From JAEKLB01 sp050249235 (GTDB lineage Bacteria > Actinomycetota > Acidimicrobiia > Acidimicrobiales > CADCSY01), in contig JBFWQW010000022.1 in the NCBI GenBank assembly GCA_050249235.1, positions 1-34,000 of the forward strand: a stretch of DNA of 34,000 bases, read 5' to 3'. Each line of letters opens with the position of its first letter. Position 1 is the first letter of the stretch. The position numbers were made by a program, and so were the translations under genes. A model generated the notes under the pieces. The model saw nothing but the letters and a program-made list of their open reading frames with translations. It was not told the DNA's origin and ran no database searches. Positions 17,156 through 27,068 of the stretch are shown here, piece after piece.

Positions 17156-18229
17156 GTGACGCTCCCCGTGGTCCCGCCGGTGAAGCCGATGCTGGCCAAG
17201 CTGAGCCGGACCCTGCCGGTCGAGGACGGCCTGTTCTACGAGCCCAAGTGGGACGGCTTCCGCTGCATCGTCTTCCGCGACGGCGACGCCGTCGAGCTCG
17301 GCAGCCGCAACGAGCGCCCCCTCACCCGCTACTTCCCCGAGCTGGTCGCCTCGCTGCGGGCCGAGCTCCCACCCCGCTGCGTGCTGGACGGCGAGATCGT
17401 CATCCCCTCGCCCACCGGTCTCGACTTCGACGCCCTCCAGCAGCGCATCCACCCGGCCGCGTCACGCGTCAACCTGCTGGCCGAGCGGACGCCGGCGTCG
17501 TTCGTCGCGTTCGACCTCCTCGCCCTCGGCGACGACGACCTGCGGGGCCGACCCTTCGCCGAGCGCCGGGCCGGCCTGGTCGGGGCGCTGGCGGCGGCCG
17601 GGCCACCGGTCCACCTGACCCCCGCCACCACCGACCCGGTGGTGGCGGCGAGGTGGTTCGAACAGTTCGAGGGGGCCGGGCTCGACGGCGTCGTCGCCAA
17701 GCCGGCCGCGCTCCACTACCTCGAGGACAAGCGGGCCATGCTCAAGGTCAAGCACGAGCGGACCGCGGACTGCGTGGTCGCCGGCTTCCGGATGCACAAG
17801 GACGGCGACGGCGTTGGCTCGCTGCTCCTCGGCCTCTACGACGACGGCGGGACCCTCCACCACGTCGGCGTGGCCACGTCGTTCTCGGCGGCCCGCCGCA
17901 AGGAGCTGGTGACCGAGCTCGAGCCGCTCCGGGCCGGTGCCATGGACGGCCACCCCTGGGCCGGGTGGGCGGACGCGGTCACCGAGCCCGGGGACGGCCA
18001 GCGCCGGCCGGGCGGCACCTCGCGCTGGAACGCCGGCAAGGACCTGTCGTGGGAGCCCGTCCGCATCGAGCTGGTCGCCGAGGTCGGCTACGACAACATG
18101 CAGGGCGACCGGTTCCGGCACGCCACCAAGCTGGTGCGCTGGCGCCCCGACCGGGTGCCGGCCTCCTGCACCTACGACCAGCTCGAACGGCCGGTCCCCG
18201 AGGCCCTCGCCGCCGTCTTCGGCGCCTGA
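17156..18229 (+). CDS. ligC: ATP-dependent DNA ligase, LigC-type
   Basis: 357 residues from GTG at 17156, close to mycobacterial LigC in length. The nucleotidyltransferase motifs are in order: motif I EPKWDGFR with the adenylated Lys31, motif III LDGEIVI near 77-83, motif IV GLDGVVAK and motif V MLKVKHERTADCVV. A C-terminal OB-fold region contains WEPVRIELVAEVGYD and ends TYDQLERPVPEAL. No primase or nuclease domains are fused, unlike LigD. It sits 13 bases after the glycosylase gene, which suggests a shared transcript and a role in sealing after base excision; LigC in mycobacteria is linked to a back-up repair role. The symbol is by similarity. Confidence 0.85.
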   Translation: MTLPVVPPVKPMLAKLSRTLPVEDGLFYEPKWDGFRCIVFRDGDAVELGSRNERPLTRYFPELVASLRAELPPRCVLDGEIVIPSPTGLDFDALQQRIHPAASRVNLLAERTPASFVAFDLLALGDDDLRGRPFAERRAGLVGALAAAGPPVHLTPATTDPVVAARWFEQFEGAGLDGVVAKPAALHYLEDKRAMLKVKHERTADCVVAGFRMHKDGDGVGSLLLGLYDDGGTLHHVGVATSFSAARRKELVTELEPLRAGAMDGHPWAGWADAVTEPGDGQRRPGGTSRWNAGKDLSWEPVRIELVAEVGYDNMQGDRFRHATKLVRWRPDRVPASCTYDQLERPVPEALAAVFGA

Positions 18230-18330
18230 GAACCCGCCGGCCGGCCGCGCCGGCTCCGGTTCCCGGCTCCGTCGTCGCCGAGCGGCACGCGATCTCCGCT
18301 CGTGGCGCCTTCGGCGCGCCCCGGGCGGGT

Positions 18331-18349
18331 CGACCCCCGTCCGGGGTCG
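18331..18349. terminator. Small GC hairpin between convergent genes
   Basis: CGACCCC (18331-18337) and GGGGTCG (18343-18349) pair around a 5-base loop. It lies between the convergent ligase gene and the oxidoreductase gene that ends at 18350, so it could act for both. There is no T-run. Confidence 0.4.
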
Positions 18350-19339
18350 TCAGGCCGGCTGGCGGCCCTCGAACACCGCCGCCTTCACGCCCCGCCGGGC
18401 CAGCTCGGCCAGCATCGGCAGCGGGTCGACCAGCACGGCCAGGCCGGCGGATCCCGTCCGGCGCAACCGTCCCTCGCCGGCCCAGACGGCGGCCAGCGCG
18501 GCCACCGCCCCGGCGGCCACGCCCGGCCGGTCCATGGCGCCGAGCACCACGACCTCGTGGCTGGTCCCCCGCCGGCCCCGCAGCTCGACCCGGGCCGCCC
18601 CGATGCTTCCCTCCGGGTGCGGCCGGCGCAGCATGGGCAGGCGGGCCGTCAGCCGGTCGCGACGGGTGGCCTGGACCCGGGCCGTGACCCGGAGGACGCC
18701 GGGGAAGGCCGGCACCAGGAGCCGGGCGTCGGGGGCCGAGGCCCGGTAGCAGTCCTGGCCGCCGACCGGGTCGGGGAACCAGCACAGCTCCCGGCCGGAG
18801 CCGGCCCGCCGGTGGCGCCAGCTGCCGTCCCGCCAGTCGACCGACTCCCCGGCCAGGGCCCGGTGATGGGCCCGGGCGCAGGCCGGCCCGGCCGTTCCCA
18901 CCTTGGCGACGTGGATCTCCTCGACCTCGTCGAGGGTGGCGGCCCCGTGGGCGGCGAGGAGGCAGGTCAGCCCGGGCGAGAACCCGGCGCCGACGACCAC
19001 CGATCGGTCGGCGGCCCGGGCTGCGCCGTCGAGCGCCAGCAGCTCGTCGACGTCGTCGAGCTCGTCGGACACCGAGACCACGTGCGAGCCGGCCTCGAGC
19101 AGGGCGGTGACGAGGCCGGCGTGGGCGCCCGGTTTGCAGAGGACCGCGACGTCGGCGCCGTCGGCCCAGCCCGCCACCGCCACGGCCCGCACCCGGTCCT
19201 CGTCGATGGCGGCCTCGGTCGTGCGGGCCCGGGCCGGGTCGAGGTCGGCCACGGCCACGGCGCTCACCTCGGGCGACGATGCCAACTGGCGGACGGTGCG
19301 CGAGCCCACCGCCCCGGCCCCGAGCACGGCGACCTTCAC
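18350..19339 (-). CDS. Saccharopine-dehydrogenase-like NAD(P)-binding oxidoreductase
   Basis: 329 residues. The N-terminal Rossmann fold is clear: MKVAVLGAGAVGSRTVRQLA with GxGxxG at 7-12, VAVADLDPARA at the end of the second strand, and DVAVLCKPG. GAGFSPGLTCLLAAHGA follows, as in saccharopine-dehydrogenase-like and Gfo/Idh-like reductases. The C-terminal part (VRVTARVQATRRDRL through VLVDPLPMLAELARRGVKAAVFEG) is a family-specific domain. The substrate is unknown; nothing nearby suggests lysine metabolism. It lies 25 bases downstream of a 45-codon ORF that follows tRNA-Ile, all on the minus strand. Confidence 0.82.
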   Translation of the reverse strand: MKVAVLGAGAVGSRTVRQLASSPEVSAVAVADLDPARARTTEAAIDEDRVRAVAVAGWADGADVAVLCKPGAHAGLVTALLEAGSHVVSVSDELDDVDELLALDGAARAADRSVVVGAGFSPGLTCLLAAHGAATLDEVEEIHVAKVGTAGPACARAHHRALAGESVDWRDGSWRHRRAGSGRELCWFPDPVGGQDCYRASAPDARLLVPAFPGVLRVTARVQATRRDRLTARLPMLRRPHPEGSIGAARVELRGRRGTSHEVVVLGAMDRPGVAAGAVAALAAVWAGEGRLRRTGSAGLAVLVDPLPMLAELARRGVKAAVFEGRQPA

Positions 19340-19364
19340 GGACGGCCCCCCGGGCGACGCGACC

Positions 19365-19502
19365 TCAGCGGAGGTCCGGTCCGCTGAGCTCCCGCCAGCC
19401 GCCCGACTGCGGCGGCACGCCGCCCGTCCCGCGGAGGCGCAACACGCCGGCGATCATGCCGGTCAGGCCGAGCGCCACGAGCGCACGTCGTAGGAACCGC
19501 AC
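19365..19502 (-). CDS. Small ORF abutting tRNA-Ile, unknown function
   Basis: 45 codons from GTG to TGA. It reads as an arginine-rich start (RFLRRALVALGL), one hydrophobic stretch (GLTGMIAGVL), then GTGGVPPQSGGWRELSG and a short end, so a small membrane-anchored protein is possible. An in-frame TAG inside the tRNA prevents any longer start. The GTG lies one base after the tRNA 3' end, leaving no room for a ribosome site outside the tRNA. A later ATG at codon 16 is the alternative. Codon third positions are strongly G/C, like real genes here. No family recognised. Confidence 0.5.
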   Translation of the reverse strand: MRFLRRALVALGLTGMIAGVLRLRGTGGVPPQSGGWRELSGPDLR

Positions 19503-19503
19503 G

Positions 19504-19577
19504 TGGGGCTAGCAAGAATCGAACTTGCGACCTCATCCTTATCAGGGATGCGCTCTAACCGACTGAGCTATAGCCCC
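19504..19577 (-). tRNA. tRNA-Ile (anticodon GAT)
   Basis: Full cloverleaf on the minus strand: acceptor GGGGCTA pairs with TAGCCCC, D-arm AGCTCAGTCGG, anticodon loop CTGATAA with anticodon GAT, T-loop GTTCGATTC. CCA is not encoded, unlike in the tRNA-Ala gene of this window. A small ORF starts one base downstream. Confidence 0.97.
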
Positions 19578-19733
19578 TTGCTGGTCGGAACCTAGCCGTC
19601 CCCCGAGCGCAGCCCTCCGTCGGGGCGAGCGCACGGGCCACTGAGGCTCCTGCCGGCGCCAGGCGACGGCGGGCGGTGAGCGTAGCGGCCGGGCCCGGGG
19701 TGGCCAGCTGGTTCAAGGGGTAGACAGTGCGCC

Positions 19734-20594
19734 GTGCGCTTCCGCCGCGGGGCCGAGCTCGACACGGGCCAGATCCAGGACCGGCGAGGGAGGGGCGGCG
19801 GGCTGGCGGTGGGCGGCGGCGCAGCAGGCATCATCATCGCCATCCTGGTGGCCCTGCTGGGAGGCAACCCGCTGGACGGAGGTTCGGGCTCGAACCCTTT
19901 CGCCCTCGGCACCGGCGGCGACCCATCGAGCGACCTCTCGGCCGAGTGCCGGACGGGAGACGATGCCAACCAGCGGGACGACTGCCGGATCGTGGCGGTG
20001 GTGAACTCGGTGCAGGAGCACTGGGCCGGCGCGGTGCAGGGCTACCAGTCCGCCGACACCGTGTTCTTCTCCGGCCAGGTGGCCACCGCCTGCGGGAACG
20101 CCACGTCGGCGGTGGGCCCCTTCTACTGCCCGGCCGACGCCACCGTGTACCTCGACCTCTCGTTCTACGACGAGCTCCGCAGCCGGTTCGGCGCCCGAGG
20201 CGGGCCCTTCGCCGAGGCCTACGTGGTGGCCCACGAGTACGGCCACCACGTCCAACACCTGCTGGGCGAGGACGCCAAGGTCGGCGGCGACCGCGAAGGC
20301 CCCACCTCGGGCTCGGTGCGCCTCGAGCTCCAGGCCGACTGCTTCGCCGGCGTCTGGGCCGCCCACGCGGTGGAGACCGAACTGATCGAGGCGCTCGACG
20401 ACGCCGACATCGCCGACGGGCTCGATGCCGCCGCCTCGATCGGCGACGACCGCATCCAGGAGACGACGCAGGGCCGGGTGGATCCGGAGCGGTGGACCCA
20501 CGGCTCGTCGGAGCAGCGCCAGCGCTGGTTCCGAACCGGCTACCGCTCGGGCGACACCGAGCGCTGCGACACGTTTGCGGCGGCCACGCTGTGA
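19734..20594 (+). CDS. Membrane-anchored neutral zinc metallopeptidase (YpfJ family)
   Basis: 286 residues, the usual length for the YpfJ/Zn_peptidase family. After a cytoplasmic start with basic residues (RRGRGG), a membrane segment runs from about 24 to 43 (VGGGAAGIIIAILVALL). The catalytic domain outside has HEYGHHVQH (His167, Glu168 and His171 of HExxH) and, downstream, SVRLELQADCFAGVWA, whose acidic residue is the likely third zinc ligand. Paired cysteines (CRTG/DDCR, CGN/YC) suggest disulphides outside the cell. GTG start. Target proteins unknown. Convergent with the TadE-like gene. Confidence 0.9.
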   Translation: MRFRRGAELDTGQIQDRRGRGGGLAVGGGAAGIIIAILVALLGGNPLDGGSGSNPFALGTGGDPSSDLSAECRTGDDANQRDDCRIVAVVNSVQEHWAGAVQGYQSADTVFFSGQVATACGNATSAVGPFYCPADATVYLDLSFYDELRSRFGARGGPFAEAYVVAHEYGHHVQHLLGEDAKVGGDREGPTSGSVRLELQADCFAGVWAAHAVETELIEALDDADIADGLDAAASIGDDRIQETTQGRVDPERWTHGSSEQRQRWFRTGYRSGDTERCDTFAAATL

Positions 20595-20630
20595 ACGTCG
20601 GCGGGCCGGGCCTCGTCGACGGCCGCCGGC

Positions 20631-21002
20631 TCAGCCACCGGGGTCCCAGCCCTCGCGGAACCAGCTGGCGGTGTCCCGGCCTCCGGTGACCTCGGCCCGC
20701 GCGGTGGCCCGGTGGCCCCGCACCTCGACGGTGACCTCGACCCGGTCGCCGAGCCGGCGGTAGTCGACGAGGCTGGCCCCGTTGGCCCGGGCCAACGCCC
20801 GTGCCGCCGCCTCACCGTCGGCCGCGCCGGCCAGGGCGGCGGCGTCGGCTGCGGTGCCCGCCCGGGTGGAGGCCACTGCCGCCCCGCCCAGCCGACCGAG
20901 GCCGAGGCACAGCAGCCCCACCGCCGCCACCACCAGCGCCACCAGGGGCACGATCTGGCCCCGCTCCGAGCCGCGTCCGCGGCTCCGGTCACCTCGAGCC
21001 AT
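20631..21002 (-). CDS. TadE/TadG-like secretion-associated protein
   Basis: 123 residues from the ATG at 21000-21002, chosen because AAGGAG lies 6 bases upstream; a GTG 15 bases earlier would overlap that site. The basic N-terminus and RGSERGQIVPLVALVVAAVGLLCLGL resemble the single membrane segment of TadE/TadG-like pilus-assembly proteins: a glutamate before a hydrophobic helix. AVASTRAGTAADAAALAGA follows, typical of actinobacterial TadE-like proteins. The rest is a small extracytoplasmic domain. No other tad/flp genes are in the window, so assembly of a pilus cannot be inferred. Lies downstream of gyrA on the same strand. Confidence 0.72.
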   Translation of the reverse strand: MARGDRSRGRGSERGQIVPLVALVVAAVGLLCLGLGRLGGAAVASTRAGTAADAAALAGAADGEAAARALARANGASLVDYRRLGDRVEVTVEVRGHRATARAEVTGGRDTASWFREGWDPGG

Positions 21003-21008
21003 CGACGG

Positions 21009-21014
21009 CTCCTT
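21009..21014 (-). promoter_or_regulatory. Ribosome binding site that decides the TadE-like start
   Basis: AAGGAG on the minus strand, 6 bases before the ATG at 21000-21002. It lies within the codons of a possible upstream GTG start, which makes that start unlikely. Confidence 0.65.
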
Positions 21015-21059
21015 CACCTCGATCTCGACGACGGGAGGGGGAAGGCGGGCGACCGGGGA

Positions 21060-21076
21060 AGCCGTGCGGGACGGCT
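21060..21076 (-). terminator. Short hairpin after gyrA
   Basis: AGCCGT (21060-21065) and ACGGCT (21071-21076) pair around a 5-base loop, just past the gyrA stop. It is short and lacks a T-run, so termination is uncertain. Confidence 0.3.
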
Positions 21077-21079
21077 CGG

Positions 21080-23557
21080 TCAGTCGGTGTCGTCCGAGGC
21101 GAGCACCGGCGCCACCGCCGCGACGGTCTGGTCGTCGCCCACGGTCATCACCCGGACGCCGGTGGCGTCGCGCCCCTGCGAGGAGATCTCCCGGACGGGC
21201 ATCCGGATGACGACCCCGCCGGAGGCGATCACGATGATCTCATCGTCGAGGCCGACCATGAAGGCAGCCACCACGCCGCCCCGGCGGGCCGTGAGGCGGA
21301 TGCCCCGCACGCCCTGTCCGCCCCGGGCTTGCCGGTTGAAGCGCTCGAGCTTGGTGCGCTTGCCGAAGCCGGCCTCGGTGACGATCAGGATGTCGACGTC
21401 GTCGCGCGCCACGTCGACCGACACCACCTCGTCGCCGTCCCGCAGCTTCATGCCCCGCACGCCGGCGGCCGAGCGGCCCATGGCCCGCACCTCGTCCTCG
21501 GCGAAGCGGATGGTCATGCCCTGCTTCGAGACCATGAGCAGGTCGTCACCGCCGTTGGTGGGGATGACCCGCACGAGCTCGTCGTCGTCGCGCAGGTTGA
21601 TGGCGATCAGGCCGGCCCGGAGCGACGAGTCGTACTCGGTGAACTTGGTCTTCTTCACCTGGCCGAGGCGGGTGGCGAAGAACAGGAACCGGTGCGTCTC
21701 GTAGTCGCGGGTGTCGATGATCGCCTGGATCCGCTCGTCCGGCTGGAGGGGCAGGAGGTTCACGATGGCCGTCCCCCGGGCCGTGCGCTCCTTCATCGGG
21801 ATCTCGTGGGCCCGGAGCCGGTACACCCGGCCACGGGTCGAGAAGAACAGCAGGTAGGCGTGGGCCGTGGTGGTGACGATGTGGGTGGCGTAGTCGTCGT
21901 CGCGCAGCTTGGTGCCGGCCACGCCCCGGCCGCCCCGGGCCTGGGTCTTGAAGGCGTCGGCGGCGACCGCCTTCACGTAGCCCTTGGCCGACAGGGTGAC
22001 GACCATCTCCTCGTCGTCGATGAGGTCGAGGTTCGACAGGTCGCCGGGGTCGAACGTGATCTCGCTGCGCCTGGGCGTGGCGTGGGCCGCCTTCACCTCG
22101 GCCAGCTCCTCCTTGATGACCGACCGGAGCTTCACGTCGTCGCTGAGGATGGCCTCGAGCTCGGCGATGGTGGCCCGCAGCTCGGCCAGCTCCTCGGCCA
22201 GGTCGGCCCGGGCCAGCCGGGTGAGCGACACCAGGCGCATGTCGAGGATGTGGTTGGCCTGCTCCTCGGAGAACGACATGGGTTCGGCCATGAGCCCGTC
22301 GCGGGCCCCGCCCCGGTCCTCCGAGCCCCGGATGAGGGCGATGATCGCGTCGATCATGTCGAGGGCCCGGATGAGGCCCTCGAGGATGTGGGCCCGGTCG
22401 CGCGCCTTCCTGAGCCGGAACTCCGACCGGCGGGTGATGACCTCGATCTGGTGGGCGACGTAGGCCTCGAGGGCCTGGGCCAGGTTGAGGGTGCGGGGCA
22501 CCCCGTCGACCAGGGCCACCATGTTCACGCCGAAGCTGGTCTGCAACGGGGTGAACTTGTAGAGGTTGTTCAGCACCACGTTGGCGTTGGCGTCGCGCTT
22601 GAGCTTGACGACGAGCTTGGTGTCGTTGCCCGACGATTCGTCGTTGGCGTCGGCCACCCCGTCGAGCTCGCGGCTCTCGGCCAGCTCGGCGATGCGGGTG
22701 AGGATCCCCGACGGTGACGCCTGGTAGGGCAGCTCGGTCACGACGATGAAGACGCCGTTCTTGCGCTCCTCGATCTCGGCCCGGGCCCGGATGCGGATCG
22801 AGCCGCGACCGGTCCGGTAGGCGTCGAGGATGCCCGAGCGGCCGAGGATCAGGCCGCCGGTCGGGAAGTCGGGGCCGCTCACGAACGGGAGCAGGTCGTC
22901 GGGAGCGGCGCCGGGATGGTCGAGCAGGTGGGTGACGGCGTCGATGATCTCGCCCAGGTTGTGGGGCGGGATGTTGGTGGCCATGCCGACGGCGATGCCC
23001 TGGCTGCCGTTCACCAGCAGGTTGGGGAACCGGCTGGGCAGGACCTGGGGCTCGGTGAACTCGCCCGAGTAGTTGTCGCCGAAGTCGACGGTGTCCTCGT
23101 CGATGCCCTCGAGCATCACGTTGGCGAGGGCCGACAGCCGGCTCTCGGTGTAGCGGGCCGCGGCCGGGGGGTGGTCGGCCGAGCCGAAGTTGCCGTGGCC
23201 GTCGATGAGGGGGTGGCGGAGGGAGAAGTCCTGGGCCATGCGGGCCAGGGCGTCGTAGATGGCGCCGTCGCCGTGGGGGTGGTACTTGCCCATGACGTCG
23301 CCGGTGACCCGTGCGCTCTTCATGTGGGGCCGGTCGGATCGGGCCCCGACGTCGCGCATGCCCCAGAGGATCCGGCGGTGCACCGGCTTCAGGCCGTCCC
23401 GCACGTCGGGCAGGGCCCGCATCGTGATGACGGACATGGCGTAGTCGAGGAAGGAGCGCTCCATCTCCTCCTGGATCTCGACCGGCTCGATGCCGGCGAC
23501 GGCCAGCTCGCCGCCGTCGGCGGGGCCCGGAACGTCCGGCGGTGGGGTGTCGGTCAT
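21080..23557 (-). CDS. gyrA: DNA gyrase subunit A
   Basis: 825 residues. GyrA breaks and rejoins DNA in the A2B2 gyrase that introduces negative supercoils. The catalytic tyrosine is Tyr136 (RYTESRL). The quinolone-determining region reads GKYHPHGDGAIYDALAR (about 90-106), so the residue matching E. coli Ser83 is Gly98, while the position matching Asp87 is Asp. The tower and coiled coil follow (ELAELRATIAELEAIL). The C-terminal propeller has a GyrA-box-like QARGGRG and a second QARGGQG. ATG start, 37 bases after gyrB, same strand, so an operon is likely. The C-terminus ends with a short acidic tail (ASDDTD). Confidence 0.98.
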   Translation of the reverse strand: MTDTPPPDVPGPADGGELAVAGIEPVEIQEEMERSFLDYAMSVITMRALPDVRDGLKPVHRRILWGMRDVGARSDRPHMKSARVTGDVMGKYHPHGDGAIYDALARMAQDFSLRHPLIDGHGNFGSADHPPAAARYTESRLSALANVMLEGIDEDTVDFGDNYSGEFTEPQVLPSRFPNLLVNGSQGIAVGMATNIPPHNLGEIIDAVTHLLDHPGAAPDDLLPFVSGPDFPTGGLILGRSGILDAYRTGRGSIRIRARAEIEERKNGVFIVVTELPYQASPSGILTRIAELAESRELDGVADANDESSGNDTKLVVKLKRDANANVVLNNLYKFTPLQTSFGVNMVALVDGVPRTLNLAQALEAYVAHQIEVITRRSEFRLRKARDRAHILEGLIRALDMIDAIIALIRGSEDRGGARDGLMAEPMSFSEEQANHILDMRLVSLTRLARADLAEELAELRATIAELEAILSDDVKLRSVIKEELAEVKAAHATPRRSEITFDPGDLSNLDLIDDEEMVVTLSAKGYVKAVAADAFKTQARGGRGVAGTKLRDDDYATHIVTTTAHAYLLFFSTRGRVYRLRAHEIPMKERTARGTAIVNLLPLQPDERIQAIIDTRDYETHRFLFFATRLGQVKKTKFTEYDSSLRAGLIAINLRDDDELVRVIPTNGGDDLLMVSKQGMTIRFAEDEVRAMGRSAAGVRGMKLRDGDEVVSVDVARDDVDILIVTEAGFGKRTKLERFNRQARGGQGVRGIRLTARRGGVVAAFMVGLDDEIIVIASGGVVIRMPVREISSQGRDATGVRVMTVGDDQTVAAVAPVLASDDTD

Positions 23558-23594
23558 GGGATTCGAAGGTCCTTTCGGGACGCGGCCGACGTCG

Positions 23595-25529
<1,935 letters not shown>

Positions 25530-25638
25530 GGGCGCGTCCTTCGGGAGGGGAATTCAGGCGGGGCGACCGCACCCGTAACCGCAAAAGCGCAGGTCAACCG
25601 GTGGATTCGCGATGGCGAGAGTCTACCAGCGAGGGGTG

Positions 25639-25932
25639 TCAGGGACGCGCCACACGGACCTCGACGCCCGTGACCACGCCGGCCCCCGCCACCGCCGCCA
25701 GCCGCTCGAGCAGGTCGACCTGGAGCCACCGCAGCTGGGTCGCCCAGGCCGGGTCGTCGACGGTGACCACGAGCACGCCGTCGCGGAGGGCGGCCGGGCG
25801 GGCGTGGGCGGCCAGGACCTCCCCCACCAGGTCGTCCCAGCGGGAGAACACCGCCGGCAGCGTCGACGCGCTCGGCACCCCGAGCGCGTCGGTCACCCGG
25901 TCCAGCGACTCGCCCACCCGCCTCGGCGTCAC
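25639..25932 (-). CDS. dciA: DciA-family protein (DUF721), probable replicative-helicase loader
   Basis: 97 residues, a compact DUF721/DciA domain: helix LDRVTDALGVP, then FSRWDDLVGEVLAAHARPAALRDGVLVVTVDDPAWATQLRWLQVDLLERL, the hallmark W..VG..A.H..P..L..G.L.V.V....A..L pattern. DciA interacts with DnaB and replaces DnaC/DnaI loaders in many bacteria. The usual place, between recF and gyrB, supports the call. GTG start. It lacks the longer disordered N-terminus seen in many actinobacterial homologues. Confidence 0.88.
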   Translation of the reverse strand: MTPRRVGESLDRVTDALGVPSASTLPAVFSRWDDLVGEVLAAHARPAALRDGVLVVTVDDPAWATQLRWLQVDLLERLAAVAGAGVVTGVEVRVARP

Positions 25933-25957
25933 ACCGTACCGGTCGGTCGGAGGCGGG

Positions 25958-27055
25958 TCACCGCTCGATGATCGCGCCGTTCGCGACGATCGCGCCGTTT
26001 GCGACCCGGACCACGAGGCCGGGCTCGGCGCCGGCCGGCAGCGGGCCGGCCGTGGTCAACAGGGCCTGGCCGGGCGGGAGGGCGCCGAGCAGCGCCTCGC
26101 TCCGGCCCGGGTCGAGCTCGGAGAACACGTCGTCGAGCAGGAGGATCGGCGCCTCGCCGACGACCTCGGTGACGACGACGTGGGTGGCCAGGCGCAGCGC
26201 CAGCGCCAGGGAGCGCTGCTCTCCCTGGGAGGCGTGGGAACGGGCGGGGAGCCCATTGACGACCAGCACCAGGTCGTCGCGGTGCGGGCCGACCGTGCTC
26301 ACGCCCCGGCGGACGTCGTCGGTCCGGGCGCCGGCGAGCGCCGAGGCCAGCCCCACCTCCCTCCAGGGTGCCTCGTAGCCGAGCTGCACCTCCGCCGAGG
26401 CCTGGGCCACGAGGTCGTAGGCGGCCGCCACCACCGGGCCCAGGCGGGCGACGAGGCGGTCTCGGGCTCGGCCCAGGGCCTCACCGACCTCGGCCAGCTT
26501 GGCGTCCCACACGTCGAGGGTGGCCTCCACCTCGGGCGTGAGCCGGCCCCCGGCCTGCTTCAGGAGGGCGGTCCGCTGCCGCAGGATCCGCTCGAGGTCG
26601 GTCCGGGTGCCGTCGTGGCGGGGCACGCAGGCCACGACGGTGTCGTCGAGCAGCCGGCGCCGCTCGGACGGCCCGCCCTTCACGAGGGCCAAGTCGTCCG
26701 GCGAGAACACCGTGGTGCGGACGGTCCCGAGCAGGTCCCGGGTGCGGCGCACCGGCTGGCGGTTGACGAGCACACGGTCCCGGCCGGTCACCGCCAGCGC
26801 CGCCTCGACGAGCACCGTCCGACCGTCCGACTCGACCTCGGCCCGCACCACGGCCTGGTCGGCGCCGGCCCGCACCAGCGCGTCGCCCGGGGCCCCCCGG
26901 AACGAGGCCAGGGTGGCCAGGTAGCCCACCGCCTCGAGCAGGTTCGTCTTGCCCTGCCCGTTGTCGCCCACCACGGCGGTGAGCCCCGGCGCCGGCAGCA
27001 GCTCGGCCTGCCGGTAGTTGCGGAAGTCGGCCAACCAGAGGTGCGCGAGGCGCAC
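25958..27055 (-). CDS. recF: DNA recombination/repair protein RecF
   Basis: 365 residues. Walker A GDNGQGKTN (about 30-38), signature SQGEQRSLALALRLA and Walker B ILLLDDVFSELD show the SMC-like ATPase that loads RecA at gaps with RecO and RecR. The N-terminus HLWLADFRNYRQAEL is typical. GTG start 13 bases after dnaN. The C-terminus contains a 6-residue tandem duplication (VANGAI twice) encoded by an 18-bp repeat, which appears to be a local expansion in a non-catalytic tail. Confidence 0.97.
   Translation of the reverse strand: MRLAHLWLADFRNYRQAELLPAPGLTAVVGDNGQGKTNLLEAVGYLATLASFRGAPGDALVRAGADQAVVRAEVESDGRTVLVEAALAVTGRDRVLVNRQPVRRTRDLLGTVRTTVFSPDDLALVKGGPSERRRLLDDTVVACVPRHDGTRTDLERILRQRTALLKQAGGRLTPEVEATLDVWDAKLAEVGEALGRARDRLVARLGPVVAAAYDLVAQASAEVQLGYEAPWREVGLASALAGARTDDVRRGVSTVGPHRDDLVLVVNGLPARSHASQGEQRSLALALRLATHVVVTEVVGEAPILLLDDVFSELDPGRSEALLGALPPGQALLTTAGPLPAGAEPGLVVRVANGAIVANGAIIER
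25970..26005 (-). repeat. Tandem 18-bp duplication inside the recF 3' end
   Basis: Copies at 25970-25987 and 25988-26005 agree at 17 of 18 bases. In frame they add six residues near the RecF C-terminus. Confidence 0.9.
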
Positions 27056-27068
27056 CGGGGTGGCCGGC

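Noticed and set aside
20801..22717. Long plus-strand open frame opposite gyrA
   Set aside because: Antisense to an unambiguous gyrA; composition typical of a shadow frame.
25569..25597. gyrB promoter based on TTGACC at 25592-25597
   Set aside because: No acceptable -10 hexamer is found 16-19 bases downstream.
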